Shown piece after piece: positions 1-9,367 of a stretch of 35,421 nucleotides of DNA. Both the position numbers and the translations under genes were made by a program. This stretch comes from JBMTVT01 sp049451635 (GTDB lineage: Bacteria > Bacteroidota > Bacteroidia > Flavobacteriales > Flavobacteriaceae), in NCBI GenBank assembly GCA_049451635.1, contig JBMTVT010000019.1:1-35421 (forward strand), in the 5' to 3' direction. The stretch's first letter is position 1. Every line of letters starts with the position of its first letter. The notes beneath the pieces are model-generated. The model saw only the letters and a list, made by a program, of their open reading frames with translations. It did not search any database and had not been told where the DNA came from.

Positions 1-42
1 TTGCCAACTGGTTATATGTGGAATAAAAGTACACATTATTCA

Positions 43-1227
43 TTAATTTTTTAGGGATAATAGGAATTTTTGTTCCTCATTCTGCGTTTCTTTTAATAGA
101 CTTATAGCATGGTCTAAAGGGCTTTTTATATTCACTAAATCTTTTCTAGTTACATGGGTGTAAATCATGGTGGTTTCTGTTTTACTATGCCCTAAAAGTT
201 CTTGTATATGCCTTATGCTTACCCCGTTTTCTAATAAATGGGTTGCATAACTGTGCCGCAGCGTATGGGGTGTAACATGTGTTTTTATTCCCGCTGCTTT
301 GCATGATTTGGATAAAAACTTCCGAATACTACTCGAAGAGTAGGGCTCCCCATGTTTGCCTTCAACAAAGTAAACTTTAGGTGTATAAGTGTTTAAATAA
401 TTGAATAACAATGGTAAAAAACTCTCAGCCAAAGTAACATAGCGGTCTTTTCTGCCTTTGGCATTTTTAATAATCAATTGTCTTCGATTAATTAAAATAT
501 GTTCTATCCTTAAATTTATAACTTCACTTATCCTTAAACCGGCCGAATATAATAAAGCCAATATAGCTCTGTGCTTTAAGTTTTTTGTAAAACGCAACAA
601 ATTAATAATGTCTTCTTGTGATAAAATATTGGGCAATATTTTAGATTTTTTTGGACGTTTTAACTCTAAATCGCGTATCTCGCTTTCTGGATAAAAAGCA
701 ATAAAAAGTTTTACCGCACTAATAAACTGGCGTTGTGTGCTTATGGCGTATTTTCTGTCTATAAAAACTTTTTCTATAAACAATTCTACATCTTTATTGT
801 TTAAAGTAGCTAAATTTCTGTGGTTATTAAATTCCATAAAATCGGCAATAAAAAAACTATAGGTCTTTACCGTATTATCGCTGTAGCGTTTGCCTCTTAA
901 ATATTTGTAAAAATTGTTCAACAAGTTCTTGTTCTCTAAACTAAGTTGTCTTTCTTTTTTTATAGGAAAGACTTTTGGTTTTTTTTCGGGCTTTTCAAAA
1001 AGAGGCTTACTATTTACGTGAGCATAGTTTTTAAATGTTGAAAAAATCAATTTTAAATTAGACGGATTGTTTTTAATAAACCAACTTTTTAAGCTTTGGC
1101 TCCAAGTAGCATTTGGGATGGTTCGAACCTGCTTAATAAGCGTTTCGTTATACTCAAATTGAATAAGTATTTGATTGGAATTCCTATGGAACTTGGGTTT
1201 AAGTACAATTGTAGGAAACTTATTCAA
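43..1227 (-). CDS. Tyrosine-type site-specific recombinase/integrase
   Basis: 394-residue tyrosine recombinase that would cut and rejoin DNA through a 3'-phosphotyrosine. Domains: a Bacteroidota-type N-terminal region (about 1-75), a SAM-like core-binding domain (about 95-180) and a catalytic domain (about 198-370). The catalytic set is complete: R232 (AGLRISE), K257, H321 and R324 (HTLRHSYATHLL), H347 (LLGHSKTETT) and nucleophile Y356 (MIYTHV). The reading frame has no ATG near its beginning; TTG at 1227 is the likely start, and an in-frame TGA lies about 40 nt further upstream. It is the last gene before the window edge, on the same strand as the mre operon and 63 nt after the deformylase-like gene. 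It could serve a mobile element, an invertible site or a chromosomal role; no att sites or inverted repeats are visible. The family is certain, the role unknown. Confidence 0.9.
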   Translation of the reverse strand: MNKFPTIVLKPKFHRNSNQILIQFEYNETLIKQVRTIPNATWSQSLKSWFIKNNPSNLKLIFSTFKNYAHVNSKPLFEKPEKKPKVFPIKKERQLSLENKNLLNNFYKYLRGKRYSDNTVKTYSFFIADFMEFNNHRNLATLNNKDVELFIEKVFIDRKYAISTQRQFISAVKLFIAFYPESEIRDLELKRPKKSKILPNILSQEDIINLLRFTKNLKHRAILALLYSAGLRISEVINLRIEHILINRRQLIIKNAKGRKDRYVTLAESFLPLLFNYLNTYTPKVYFVEGKHGEPYSSSSIRKFLSKSCKAAGIKTHVTPHTLRHSYATHLLENGVSIRHIQELLGHSKTETTMIYTHVTRKDLVNIKSPLDHAISLLKETQNEEQKFLLSLKN

Positions 1228-1290
1228 AGGCTTTTGTTTTAAAAATCTGAAAATATAGATTTTTGGTCAGAAAATAAAACAAATAGTAAT

Positions 1291-1917
1291 TTAATTTTTA
1301 ACACTTCCCATTTCTTTTTTCAAATGGTCTAAATACAAAATGCCATTTAAGTGGTCTATTTCGTGCTGAAAAATTACTGATGTAAAATCTTCAATACGCT
1401 CACTTTTATGCTCCCCGCCCATGGTGTCGTATTCAATGTTTATTGTATAAGACCTGCAATTTAAGGTTTCGCTTCTGTTGGGGATTGATAAACAACCTTC
1501 CCTAAAGGTTTGTTTTCTATTGGAATACTCTATAATTACAGGATTTAGGTATACTTCAAAAGGAAAGTTTTCTTTATCAAAACGTTGAACCCAAATAATG
1601 TTTTTTAAAATACCTACTTGTGGCGCAGCAATACCAACGCCCAACGAGGCACTATCGGTTACCGTAGCATACAAGCGTTTTACAAAGTTTTGAAGTACAG
1701 GGTTGTTAGCGTTTGGTTTTACATAAGCACTTTTGGTTCTAAGTAAAAGGGAATCTGCATAATTGGTTATTTTGTAAACCCGCATAGGTTTTAAGCTATC
1801 TGCGTTCATTATCATTTTAATTTCTTCTGGAGAAAATGAATTTTTTGATATGTTTTTTGGGCTCGAACAAGCAGAAACCATGACAATAATTAAAAGCGAA
1901 AAAATAGGATGCTTCAT
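1291..1917 (-). CDS. Peptide deformylase-like lipoprotein
   Basis: 208 residues with all three peptide deformylase signatures: GVGIAAPQVG (93-102), EGCLS (140-144, metal ligand C142) and HEIDH (185-189, ligands H185 and H189, general base E186). The enzyme family removes the formyl group from N-formyl-methionine in the cytoplasm. Unusually, the protein starts with a lipoprotein signal: hydrophobic residues 4-16 followed by the lipobox VSAC with Cys17, then a linker of about 50 residues before the catalytic core. It is therefore predicted to be lipid-anchored outside the cytoplasm, where the normal substrate is not expected. It begins 31 nt after rodA on the same strand, so it is probably the distal gene of the mre operon. 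The fold is confident; the location is inferred from the signal peptide and the physiological substrate is unknown. Confidence 0.85.
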   Translation of the reverse strand: MKHPIFSLLIIVMVSACSSPKNISKNSFSPEEIKMIMNADSLKPMRVYKITNYADSLLLRTKSAYVKPNANNPVLQNFVKRLYATVTDSASLGVGIAAPQVGILKNIIWVQRFDKENFPFEVYLNPVIIEYSNRKQTFREGCLSIPNRSETLNCRSYTINIEYDTMGGEHKSERIEDFTSVIFQHEIDHLNGILYLDHLKKEMGSVKN

Positions 1918-1948
1918 AAAAGAGGTATAAATAGATGCCTTTAGTGGG

Positions 1949-3226
1949 TTACCATTCGTTAATTCTATTGGAATCTAATTTTATAAAGATAAAAATTAAA
2001 ATAGTAAATGCCCAAAGCCCAGAACCACCATAGCTAAATAATGGTAAAGGAATTCCAATAGTTGGTATTAAACCCATTACCATACCTATATTCACCAAAA
2101 AATGAATAAAAATAATAGAGGCAACACTATAGCCATAAACTCTACTAAACTGCGATTTTTGTAATTCGGCTAAATGTAAAATACGCAATAGTAGTAAAAC
2201 AAAAACTATAACAACAAAGGTGCTCCCTAAAAAACCCCATTCTTCTCCTACAGTGCTAAAAATATAATCTGTATGCTGTTCGGGCACAAATTTACCTGTG
2301 GTTCTGGTGCCTTCCATAAAGCCTTTTCCAGAAAAGCCGCCAGAGCTAATGGCTTTTTCTGATTCGTTTAAATTGTAGGCAAAAGTCTGTTTCATCCTTT
2401 CAAGTTTTTCAGGATCTTTTTCAAGGCGCAGCCAAAGGCTTATTCTATCTTGTTGATGAGGTTTTAGGATACTTTGATAGAAGAATTTTACAGCAAATGC
2501 AATACCTATTGATGCTATTACAATAAAAACAGATTGATAAATGCGCAGTTTTTTCTTGTTTAAAAAATGATATCCAATAACAAAAACTGAAGCAATAATA
2601 GACGTGATAATACCTCCGAATTTTAATGATAAAATGGACAATAAGATTGTCCATATGGCTATGGCTAAATAAAACTTGGGTAACCCCTCCCTGTAAAGCA
2701 CAAAAAAGAATGCCCCGTATACAATTGTGCTTCCCATATCGTTTTGTAATAAGACCAAAACAGCAGGGATTAAAATGATTATAAATGTGCGTATTTGATC
2801 CTTAAGGGTGTTAATATTGGTGTTTAAATCACTTAAATATTTTGCAACGGCAAGGGCAGTGGCAGTTTTTGCAAACTCACTAGGTTGAATGGTAAAACTT
2901 CCAATGCCATACCAAGATGTAGCCCCGTTAACATTTTTCCCAAAAACAAACAACCCAACTAACGATAGTATCGATAGGATATATATGATACTGGAAAAAC
3001 GCTCATAAAATTTGGCATCAATTGCCAGTAACAGAATTATTAAGACGAAGGTTAAAAAAATAAAAATGAGCTGTTTGCCAAATGGCTGAGAGAAATCAAA
3101 ATAATCAATGGTTGTGCCAGTATGTGAGGCAGATAAAATATTTAACCATCCAAAACCAACTAAAAGTAAGAAAAGAAAAATGGTAATCCAATCAAATTTA
3201 AAATGCCTATTAGTTTCCCTAACCAT
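1949..3226 (-). CDS. rodA: Rod shape-determining peptidoglycan glycosyltransferase RodA
   Basis: 425-residue SEDS-family polytopic membrane protein that polymerises glycan strands from lipid II and works with PBP2 in the elongasome. Visible SEDS motifs: NDMGSTIVYG (162-171), GKGFMEGT followed by PEQHTDYIF (315-323, with D320 in the conserved HTD position needed for polymerase activity in this family), VGEEWGFLG, and the C-terminal IPLPLFSYGGSG (392-403). About ten hydrophobic segments are seen. Its ATG overlaps the TAA stop of mrdA (TAATG), a sign of translational coupling. FtsW is the main alternative, but the partner genes mreBCD and mrdA make RodA the natural call. Confidence 0.95.
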   Translation of the reverse strand: MVRETNRHFKFDWITIFLFLLLVGFGWLNILSASHTGTTIDYFDFSQPFGKQLIFIFLTFVLIILLLAIDAKFYERFSSIIYILSILSLVGLFVFGKNVNGATSWYGIGSFTIQPSEFAKTATALAVAKYLSDLNTNINTLKDQIRTFIIILIPAVLVLLQNDMGSTIVYGAFFFVLYREGLPKFYLAIAIWTILLSILSLKFGGIITSIIASVFVIGYHFLNKKKLRIYQSVFIVIASIGIAFAVKFFYQSILKPHQQDRISLWLRLEKDPEKLERMKQTFAYNLNESEKAISSGGFSGKGFMEGTRTTGKFVPEQHTDYIFSTVGEEWGFLGSTFVVIVFVLLLLRILHLAELQKSQFSRVYGYSVASIIFIHFLVNIGMVMGLIPTIGIPLPLFSYGGSGLWAFTILIFIFIKLDSNRINEW

Positions 3227-5163
3227 TAATTATCGGGTTTGTTAATGTTGTTTAGTTGTTTTTTTAATTGTTGGTACTCTTTTTCCTCAATAGTTTGTAA
3301 AGTGGTATAACCATTAATTTTAAAGGGCTCACCAGAGTAAGGTTTAGCATATTCGTCTTGTAAGCTGTGTCTTAGTAGCCAATCTTCTAAATCAGTTCGT
3401 GTGATCTCACCTTTTATATGCTTTTCAATCATCAAGCTTGCTACTTTGCCAGCAAACCTGCTTCCCCAATAACCATTTTCAACAAAAACTGCTATGGCTA
3501 TTTTTGGATTGTCTTTAGGTGCAAAGGCAACAAAAATAGAGTGATCTGTAAGCTGAGTTTTAACACTGTCTATAATGGTAAAATTTTCAACAGTTCCTGT
3601 TTTTCCACAAATATCAATATCTTTTATTTGTAAGGAAGAAGCAGTTCCTTTTTTATAAACCTGAAGCATGCCTTCAATTACGGGTTCAAAATACTCCCTG
3701 TTTATAGTAGTTTGTTTTGGTGTGGTAAATTGCTTTGGAATGGTATCTCCTTCTATGTTTTTTATGATGTGAGGCGTATAATAATAACCTCTGTTGGCAA
3801 TTGCTGCTGCCATATTTGCTAATTGAATAGGGGTTGTGGCAACTTCACCTTGGCCTATAGCATTGGAAATGGTATAGGTTGAATAAAATGTATTGGGGTA
3901 GATACGTTTGTAATAATCTCTATCGGGAATTCTGCCTTTCTGTCCAACAAATAAATCGTTATTTAAAAAATTACCCAAGCCAAAACTTTGGGCGTGTTTG
4001 CTCCATGTGTTTATGCCTTGAGAAGCACTTCCAGTTTTATCTAAAATCTTTCTGTAAGTTGTAGCAAAATAAGCATTGCAAGATCGTTGTATGCCAGTTA
4101 TCAAATCATTTCTAGTGCCATAATTGCAATGGCATTTCATGATACGGTTACCATACCTGTAACCGCCATAACAAGTAACATAATTGTTTGGTGATATAAC
4201 ACCTTCTTGAAGAGCTATTAAGGCATTCATTAACTTAAATGGCGATCCGGGCTCGTAAACTCCTTGCAGGCTTCTATTAAAAAGTGGTTTTGCAATAGAA
4301 TCGTTAAAAAGTTTGGTAAAGTTTTTTGAACGTTCTCTACCTACAAGAATATTGGGGTCGTAAGTTGGTGCAGCAACCATGGCTAGAATTTCACCAGATG
4401 AAGGTTCAATAGCTATAACTCCACCGCGTTTATTTTTCATTAATAACTCCCCATAAGCTTGCAAATCTGCATCAATGGTAATAGTAATGTCTTTCCCTTG
4501 TTCTGGAATGGTATCAAATTTACCATCCTTATAGGGGCCAATATTTCTGTTGAATCGGTCTTTTTGAATAAATTTAATACCTTTAACGCCTCTCAATATG
4601 TCTTCGTAAGATGCTTCAACACCCTGTTTGCCTTTTAAGTCTCCCATTTTATAATAGGGGTCTTTTTGAATATCTCTATTGCCTACCTCGCCAATATCAC
4701 CCAGAACATTGGCACCTATTGTAGTTTGGTAATATCTTAAAGAACGTTTTTGAATGTAGAACCCTTCAAATTTTCGCATTTTTTCCTGTAGTACAGCGTA
4801 GTCTTCCTTTGAGAGTTGTGGAACAAAAGGTGAGGGTAACCTTGGAGAATAGTGGTTTGCTTTATTGAGTTTGCTAATAAACTCTTCTTTGGTAATTTTT
4901 AGTAATGAGCAAAATTCTAAAGTATCTAAAGGCTTCACTTCACGAGGTATTACCATAACATCATACGATGGTTGGTTGGCTACCAAAAGTTTACCGTTTC
5001 TGTCATAAACAAAACCGCGCTTTGGGTAATCGTACACTTTTCTTATGGCATTATCCTCATATAGATTATGGGGACTTGAATTGTAAATTTGCAAGTAAAA
5101 AAGTCTTGAAATAAACAAAAGGCCTACACTTATTACCGAAATGAAGAGCAATAATTGTCTCAT
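3226..5163 (-). CDS. mrdA: Penicillin-binding protein 2 (elongasome transpeptidase)
   Basis: 645-residue class B penicillin-binding protein that cross-links peptidoglycan during elongation, paired with RodA. An N-terminal membrane anchor (about 4-26) is followed by a PBP dimerisation domain (RGFVYDRNGKLL near 49-60, and a GKQGVE motif near 178-183) and the transpeptidase domain. Active-site motifs: SPFK (307-310, nucleophile S307; many relatives have STFK), SCN (361-363) and KTG (521-523). A cysteine-rich patch (CYGGYRYGNRIMKCHC, about 331-346) sits between the first two motifs. The start overlaps the mreD stop by 4 nt (ATGA) and the stop overlaps rodA. Confidence 0.96.
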   Translation of the reverse strand: MRQLLLFISVISVGLLFISRLFYLQIYNSSPHNLYEDNAIRKVYDYPKRGFVYDRNGKLLVANQPSYDVMVIPREVKPLDTLEFCSLLKITKEEFISKLNKANHYSPRLPSPFVPQLSKEDYAVLQEKMRKFEGFYIQKRSLRYYQTTIGANVLGDIGEVGNRDIQKDPYYKMGDLKGKQGVEASYEDILRGVKGIKFIQKDRFNRNIGPYKDGKFDTIPEQGKDITITIDADLQAYGELLMKNKRGGVIAIEPSSGEILAMVAAPTYDPNILVGRERSKNFTKLFNDSIAKPLFNRSLQGVYEPGSPFKLMNALIALQEGVISPNNYVTCYGGYRYGNRIMKCHCNYGTRNDLITGIQRSCNAYFATTYRKILDKTGSASQGINTWSKHAQSFGLGNFLNNDLFVGQKGRIPDRDYYKRIYPNTFYSTYTISNAIGQGEVATTPIQLANMAAAIANRGYYYTPHIIKNIEGDTIPKQFTTPKQTTINREYFEPVIEGMLQVYKKGTASSLQIKDIDICGKTGTVENFTIIDSVKTQLTDHSIFVAFAPKDNPKIAIAVFVENGYWGSRFAGKVASLMIEKHIKGEITRTDLEDWLLRHSLQDEYAKPYSGEPFKINGYTTLQTIEEKEYQQLKKQLNNINKPDN

Positions 5164-5666
5164 TTAGTTTTTCTGCTAAAAATAATTGTTATTGAAATGC
5201 TTAATAAAATAGTAAATATACTAGAGAATAACGTTTTTTGAAGCACTAAAATTATCTTTGAAACACTAAAAATTTCTAAAGAAAACAAAACCAGATGATG
5301 CATTATAGCAAGAAATGTAAAGTAAGTGAGTTTTGCACCAAAATCTACTGTATTAAATTTTATGGATTGATACTCGTAAATTGTGCCAAAAGAAAATTTT
5401 AATATTAAAGGTCTTACGTAAGCTATAAAAACAGAAGCACCGGCATGAATACCCCCAGTGTCTAAAAATAAATCTATGCTAATGCCAATTAGAAAACTGA
5501 GTAAGATTAGGACAATACGATTATTTTTTACAGGAAATAAAGCTATGAATAGGATATAAGGATATGGGTTAATATAACCCATAAAGTTAATGTGGTTAAA
5601 AATTAAAACTTGTGCAAAAACCAAGGCAATAAAACGGATAGTATGTACTGAAAAAAAACTATTCAT
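5160..5666 (-). CDS. mreD: Rod shape-determining membrane protein MreD
   Basis: 168-residue hydrophobic protein with about five or six membrane segments and few polar stretches. MreD is poorly conserved, so the call rests on size, topology, a conserved-looking N-terminal stretch (NPYPYILFIALFP, about 33-45), a GISIDLFLDTGGIHAG segment (about 61-76) and position between mreC and mrdA. MreD bridges MreC and the elongasome in the inner membrane. It overlaps mreC by 8 nt and mrdA by 4 nt, so all three are probably translated in a coupled way. Confidence 0.88.
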   Translation of the reverse strand: MNSFFSVHTIRFIALVFAQVLIFNHINFMGYINPYPYILFIALFPVKNNRIVLILLSFLIGISIDLFLDTGGIHAGASVFIAYVRPLILKFSFGTIYEYQSIKFNTVDFGAKLTYFTFLAIMHHLVLFSLEIFSVSKIILVLQKTLFSSIFTILLSISITIIFSRKTK

Positions 5667-6480
5667 TTATACTATTTTGTAAATTAAAAATTTCTGGGGC
5701 ATCAATGTTTTCAATGATATAAACATGTTCAATATTAGTCATATCATTAAATAACTTTACATTAAGCCTATAGTAATTTTCGGCATCATCCAAATTAAAA
5801 TATTGAATAGTACCAATTGGAATCCCTTTAGGGAAAATTGAAGAACGCCCTGATGTAATAATGGTGTCGCCTACTTTTATAGGGGCAATTTTTTGAACAT
5901 CGGTAAGTTGAACAAATTCTGGCGAAACACCATTCCAACTTAATGAACCGTAATGGTTAGTTTTTTTTAATTGCGCACTGATTTGGCTGGTAGTATTCAA
6001 AACAGATAGAACTGTGGCATAGTTTTTACTCGTTCTGTCAATAATACCTATAATGCCTTTGGATGAAATAACACCAAAATCTTGTTTGATACTATCGTTT
6101 TGTCCTTTGTTTATGGTTAAGAAATTATCAGTTAACGAATAACTATTTTTTATAACATTGGCACTGTAAAATTTATAAGAATCATTAAAGGAAATGGTAT
6201 CTACGTAAGTAGTGTTAGTAAGTATTTCAGTATTAGTTAGAAGTGCGCGAAGTTTTATGTTTTCTTCAACTAACAATTGATTTTGCGACTTTAAATTGAA
6301 GTAACTGCTTATATTGTTTGCCGTATTGTATACCCCTCCTGTAAGAAAGTTTGCTGAATTGATAAACTTACTTTTATGGTAAGAATGGGATTGAATGGTA
6401 AATAAAAGTGATAAACCAAAGAGCAACAAGAACAACAAAAAATTTTTGTTTCTTATTATGAAATTAATAATTTGTTGCAT
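5659..6480 (-). CDS. mreC: Rod shape-determining protein MreC
   Basis: 273-residue bitopic inner-membrane protein. One N-terminal membrane helix (about 13-30) is followed by a short helical region with coiled-coil character (about 60-85, KSQNQLLVEENIKLRALL) and a periplasmic beta-rich domain with typical MreC signatures: INKGQNDSIKQDFGVIS, then GIIGII, then a late GDTIITSGRSSIFPKGIPIG stretch. MreC assembles as filaments that activate the PBP2-RodA pair. It lies 26 nt after mreB and overlaps mreD. Confidence 0.94.
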   Translation of the reverse strand: MQQIINFIIRNKNFLLFLLLFGLSLLFTIQSHSYHKSKFINSANFLTGGVYNTANNISSYFNLKSQNQLLVEENIKLRALLTNTEILTNTTYVDTISFNDSYKFYSANVIKNSYSLTDNFLTINKGQNDSIKQDFGVISSKGIIGIIDRTSKNYATVLSVLNTTSQISAQLKKTNHYGSLSWNGVSPEFVQLTDVQKIAPIKVGDTIITSGRSSIFPKGIPIGTIQYFNLDDAENYYRLNVKLFNDMTNIEHVYIIENIDAPEIFNLQNSINE

Positions 6481-6506
6481 GGGTTTATTTAGGCCTATTT
6501 ATGCTT

Positions 6507-7535
6507 TTATTTTATCAATACACTTTTATATTTAGATAAATTTTTAAGTGTGATACCCGTACCTCTTACAACGGCTCTTAAAGGGTCTTCGGCAATGTAA
6601 ACAGGTAAATCTGTTTTTTGTGATAAACGTTTGTCCAATCCTCGTAACATAGAACCACCACCAGCTAAATAAATACCAGTATTATAAATATCGGCAGCAA
6701 GTTCTGGAGGTGTTTGCCCCAAAGTTTCCATAACAGCATCTTCAATACGTAATATTGATTTATCCAAAGCCTTGGCAATTTCCCTGTAAGAGATTGATAC
6801 TTGTTTTGGTTTACCTGTTAGTAAATCACGCCCTTGAACACTCATGTCTTCTGGAGGTAAATCTAGATCTTCTGTGGCTGCGCCAATTTGGATTTTTATT
6901 TTTTCAGCAGTACGTTCACCAACATATAAATTGTGTTGGGTACGCATGTAATAAACAATATCATTTGTAAACACATCACCAGCAATTTTAACCGATTTAT
7001 CGCAAACTATACCGCCTAGAGCAATAACAGCTATTTCGGTAGTACCACCACCTATATCAACCACCATGTTTCCTTTTGGTTGCATAATATCAACCCCAAT
7101 ACCAATAGCAGCTGCCATAGGTTCGTGAATTAAATAAACTTCTTTACCATTAACACGTTCGGCACTTTCTTTTACCGCACGCATTTCTACTTCGGTAATA
7201 CCTGATGGGATACAAATAACCATTCGGAGCGCAGGTGTGAAGAACCTCTTTTTTAAAGCAGGAATATTTTTAATAAACATACTTATCATCTGCTCAGAGG
7301 CATCAAAATCTGCAATAACACCATCTTTTAATGGGCGAATGGTTTTTATGTTCTCATGGGTTTTTCCCTGCATTAAACTTGCCTCTTGCCCTACGGCTAT
7401 AATTTTGTTGTTTAACCTGTCTCTGGCAACTATTGATGGTGCATCTACAACAACTTTATCGTTGTGGATAATAAGTGTATTGGCAGTACCTAAATCAATG
7501 GCTATTTCTTCGGTTAGGAAGTCAAAAAATCCCAT
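6507..7535 (-). CDS. mreB: Rod shape-determining actin homologue MreB
   Basis: 342-residue actin-like ATPase that forms membrane-bound filaments guiding elongasome movement. Nucleotide-binding motifs are intact: phosphate 1 DLGTANT (14-20), connect 1 around EPMAAAIG (138-145), phosphate 2 DIGGGTTE (160-167) and an adenosine motif near the C-terminus (LAGGGSMLRGLD). The N-terminal MGFFDFLTEE is amphipathic and could contact the membrane. It is the first gene of the mreBCD-mrdA-rodA operon, with a promoter-like site 58-88 nt upstream. Confidence 0.97.
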   Translation of the reverse strand: MGFFDFLTEEIAIDLGTANTLIIHNDKVVVDAPSIVARDRLNNKIIAVGQEASLMQGKTHENIKTIRPLKDGVIADFDASEQMISMFIKNIPALKKRFFTPALRMVICIPSGITEVEMRAVKESAERVNGKEVYLIHEPMAAAIGIGVDIMQPKGNMVVDIGGGTTEIAVIALGGIVCDKSVKIAGDVFTNDIVYYMRTQHNLYVGERTAEKIKIQIGAATEDLDLPPEDMSVQGRDLLTGKPKQVSISYREIAKALDKSILRIEDAVMETLGQTPPELAADIYNTGIYLAGGGSMLRGLDKRLSQKTDLPVYIAEDPLRAVVRGTGITLKNLSKYKSVLIK

Positions 7536-7592
7536 GTGCTATTAATAATTTTAAGTGATTTAAAAACGAATGTCGTAAATGTAATAAAAGTT

Positions 7593-7623
7593 GATAAATA
7601 TATGTGTTTATTGTGTATTCAAA
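7593..7623 (-). promoter_or_regulatory. Candidate promoter of the mre operon
   Basis: On the minus strand TTTG (7620-7623), a 19-nt spacer and TATTTATC (7593-7600) fit the Bacteroidota -33/-7 pattern with an imperfect -7. A perfect -7 match, TAATTTTG (7620-7627), overlaps the -33 box and could act as an alternative. mreB starts at 7535, giving a leader of about 50 nt. Assigned by pattern only. Confidence 0.4.
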
Positions 7624-7691
7624 ATTATAATAAACAAAAGTATTTTGGTCTTATACGCTTTTAATCGGGTTTTAGATTATTAAATGAACTT

Positions 7692-9224
7692 TTAATGTTT
7701 AAAGTGGCGAGTGCCAGTCATTACCATAGCCACATTATTTTCATTACAATAATCTATACTTAGTTGATCTTTTATTGAGCCACCAGGTTGAATTACAGAG
7801 GTAATGCCAGCTTTTTTAGCTATTTCTACACAATCTGGAAAAGGGAAAAACGCATCACTCGCCATAGCTGCACCTTTTAAATCGAAATTAAAGGTTTGTG
7901 CTTTATGGATGGCTTGTTCCAAAGCATCAACACGACTCGTTTGCCCAGTACCACTAGCCAATAGTTGTTTGTTTTTTGCCAAAACAATGGTGTTCGATTT
8001 GGTGTGCTTACATATTTTTGATGCAAACAATAAATCTTCGATTTGACTTTCTGTAGGCTTCAAATTAGTGGCGCTTTTTAAATCTTCGGCTTTGTCGGTA
8101 ACACTATTTCTATCTTGAAGCAAGATGCCATTTAAACAACTTCTCACGTTCATTTGAGGCATGTCCACATCATGAATTTTCAATAAAATTCTATTCTTTT
8201 TGCCTTTCAATAATTCTAGTGCTTCTGCAGAAAAAGATGGTGCAATAACTACTTCGCAAAATAGTTTGTGTATTTCCTCAGCGGTTGCTAAATCAATTTC
8301 TTTATTGCTTATTAATACACCACCAAAAGCTGAAACAGGGTCGCCAGCTAGAGCATCAACATAAGCCTGATGAAGTGTTTTTCGCTGAGCCAAACCACAT
8401 GCATTGTTATGTTTTAAAATGGCAAACGTAGGCGCATCGTTTTTAAATTCCATCATTAAATTTACAGCAGCATCTACATCCAATAAATTGTTATAGCTTA
8501 ATTCCTTACCATGTAGTTGTGTAAATAGTTCATCAAAGTTTCCAAAGAAAAACCCTCGTTGATGCGGATTTTCACCATATCGTAATACTTTTCCGTTGGT
8601 TTCACTAATCTTTAAAGCGGCTTCTTCATGGTTTTTGTTGAAGTAGTTAAAAATAGCAGTATCGTAATGTGAGGATACATTAAACGCCTTTGCAGCAAAA
8701 CGTTTTCTGTCTTCTTCAGAAATGGTTCCGTTATTGGCAGAGATTAAATCCAAAAATTCTGCATAATCATTAACGGAAGATACACAAATCACATCAGCAT
8801 AATTTTTAGCTGCAGCACGAATAAGTGAAATACCACCTATATCTATTTTTTCAATAATATCTTGATTGCTCGCGCCTGAGGCCACGGTTTTTTCGAAAGG
8901 ATATAAATCAACTATCACCACATCAATTTGCGGGATGTTATATTCGGCTAATTCAGCAACATCACCTTCATGATTTTGTCTGTTTAAAATACCTCCAAAT
9001 ACTTTGGGATGCAAGGTTTTAACACGGCCACCAAGAATGGATGGATAGGAGGTGACATCCTCTACAGGAACAACATCAATGCCTAAATCTTTAATAAATT
9101 TTTCTGTGCCACCTGTGGAATAAATGGTAACGCCTTGTTTGTTTAATTCTTTTACGATAGGTTCTAATCCGTCTTTGCTAAATACCGATATTAAAGCAGA
9201 TTCAATGGTTTTCTCGTTGCTCAT
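7692..9224 (-). CDS. purH: Bifunctional AICAR formyltransferase / IMP cyclohydrolase
   Basis: 510-residue enzyme for the last two steps of de novo IMP synthesis: formylation of AICAR by 10-formyl-tetrahydrofolate, then ring closure. The N-terminal MGS-like cyclohydrolase domain (about 1-145) has STGGT (36-40) and GGRVKTLHP (65-73). The C-terminal transformylase domain has RYGENPHQ (215-222) and KHNNACG (271-277), whose Lys-His pair is catalytic in the family, and ends with IQPGGSIKDQ near the C-terminus. Length is normal. It lies 156 nt upstream of mreB on the same strand; a separate promoter-like site before mreB suggests they can be transcribed separately. Confidence 0.97.
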   Translation of the reverse strand: MSNEKTIESALISVFSKDGLEPIVKELNKQGVTIYSTGGTEKFIKDLGIDVVPVEDVTSYPSILGGRVKTLHPKVFGGILNRQNHEGDVAELAEYNIPQIDVVIVDLYPFEKTVASGASNQDIIEKIDIGGISLIRAAAKNYADVICVSSVNDYAEFLDLISANNGTISEEDRKRFAAKAFNVSSHYDTAIFNYFNKNHEEAALKISETNGKVLRYGENPHQRGFFFGNFDELFTQLHGKELSYNNLLDVDAAVNLMMEFKNDAPTFAILKHNNACGLAQRKTLHQAYVDALAGDPVSAFGGVLISNKEIDLATAEEIHKLFCEVVIAPSFSAEALELLKGKKNRILLKIHDVDMPQMNVRSCLNGILLQDRNSVTDKAEDLKSATNLKPTESQIEDLLFASKICKHTKSNTIVLAKNKQLLASGTGQTSRVDALEQAIHKAQTFNFDLKGAAMASDAFFPFPDCVEIAKKAGITSVIQPGGSIKDQLSIDYCNENNVAMVMTGTRHFKH

Positions 9225-9280
9225 TGGTTGTTGTATTGTTTTTAAAATAATATGCTTTTGCTAAAAAAAATTAAGCACTG

Positions 9281-9288
9281 CAAAAGTA
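9281..9288 (-). promoter_or_regulatory. Candidate -7 promoter element of purH
   Basis: The minus strand carries TACTTTTG, an exact match to TAnnTTTG, about 57 nt upstream of the purH start. No TTTG is seen at the expected -33 spacing, so support is partial. Confidence 0.4.
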
Positions 9289-9367
9289 CTTATTTACTTT
9301 AAAAAATGAGCGAAGTATTATTGAAAAACGAGTTCTTTTTTCAACTAAAAAAGGAAGTTGTTAACAA

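Noticed and set aside
43..1227. Integron integrase (IntI) because of the IntI-like ending TTMIYTHV followed by SPLD
   Set aside because: The spacer between the catalytic Lys and HTLRH is short and lacks the additional IntI domain, and no attC-like sites are visible in the window.
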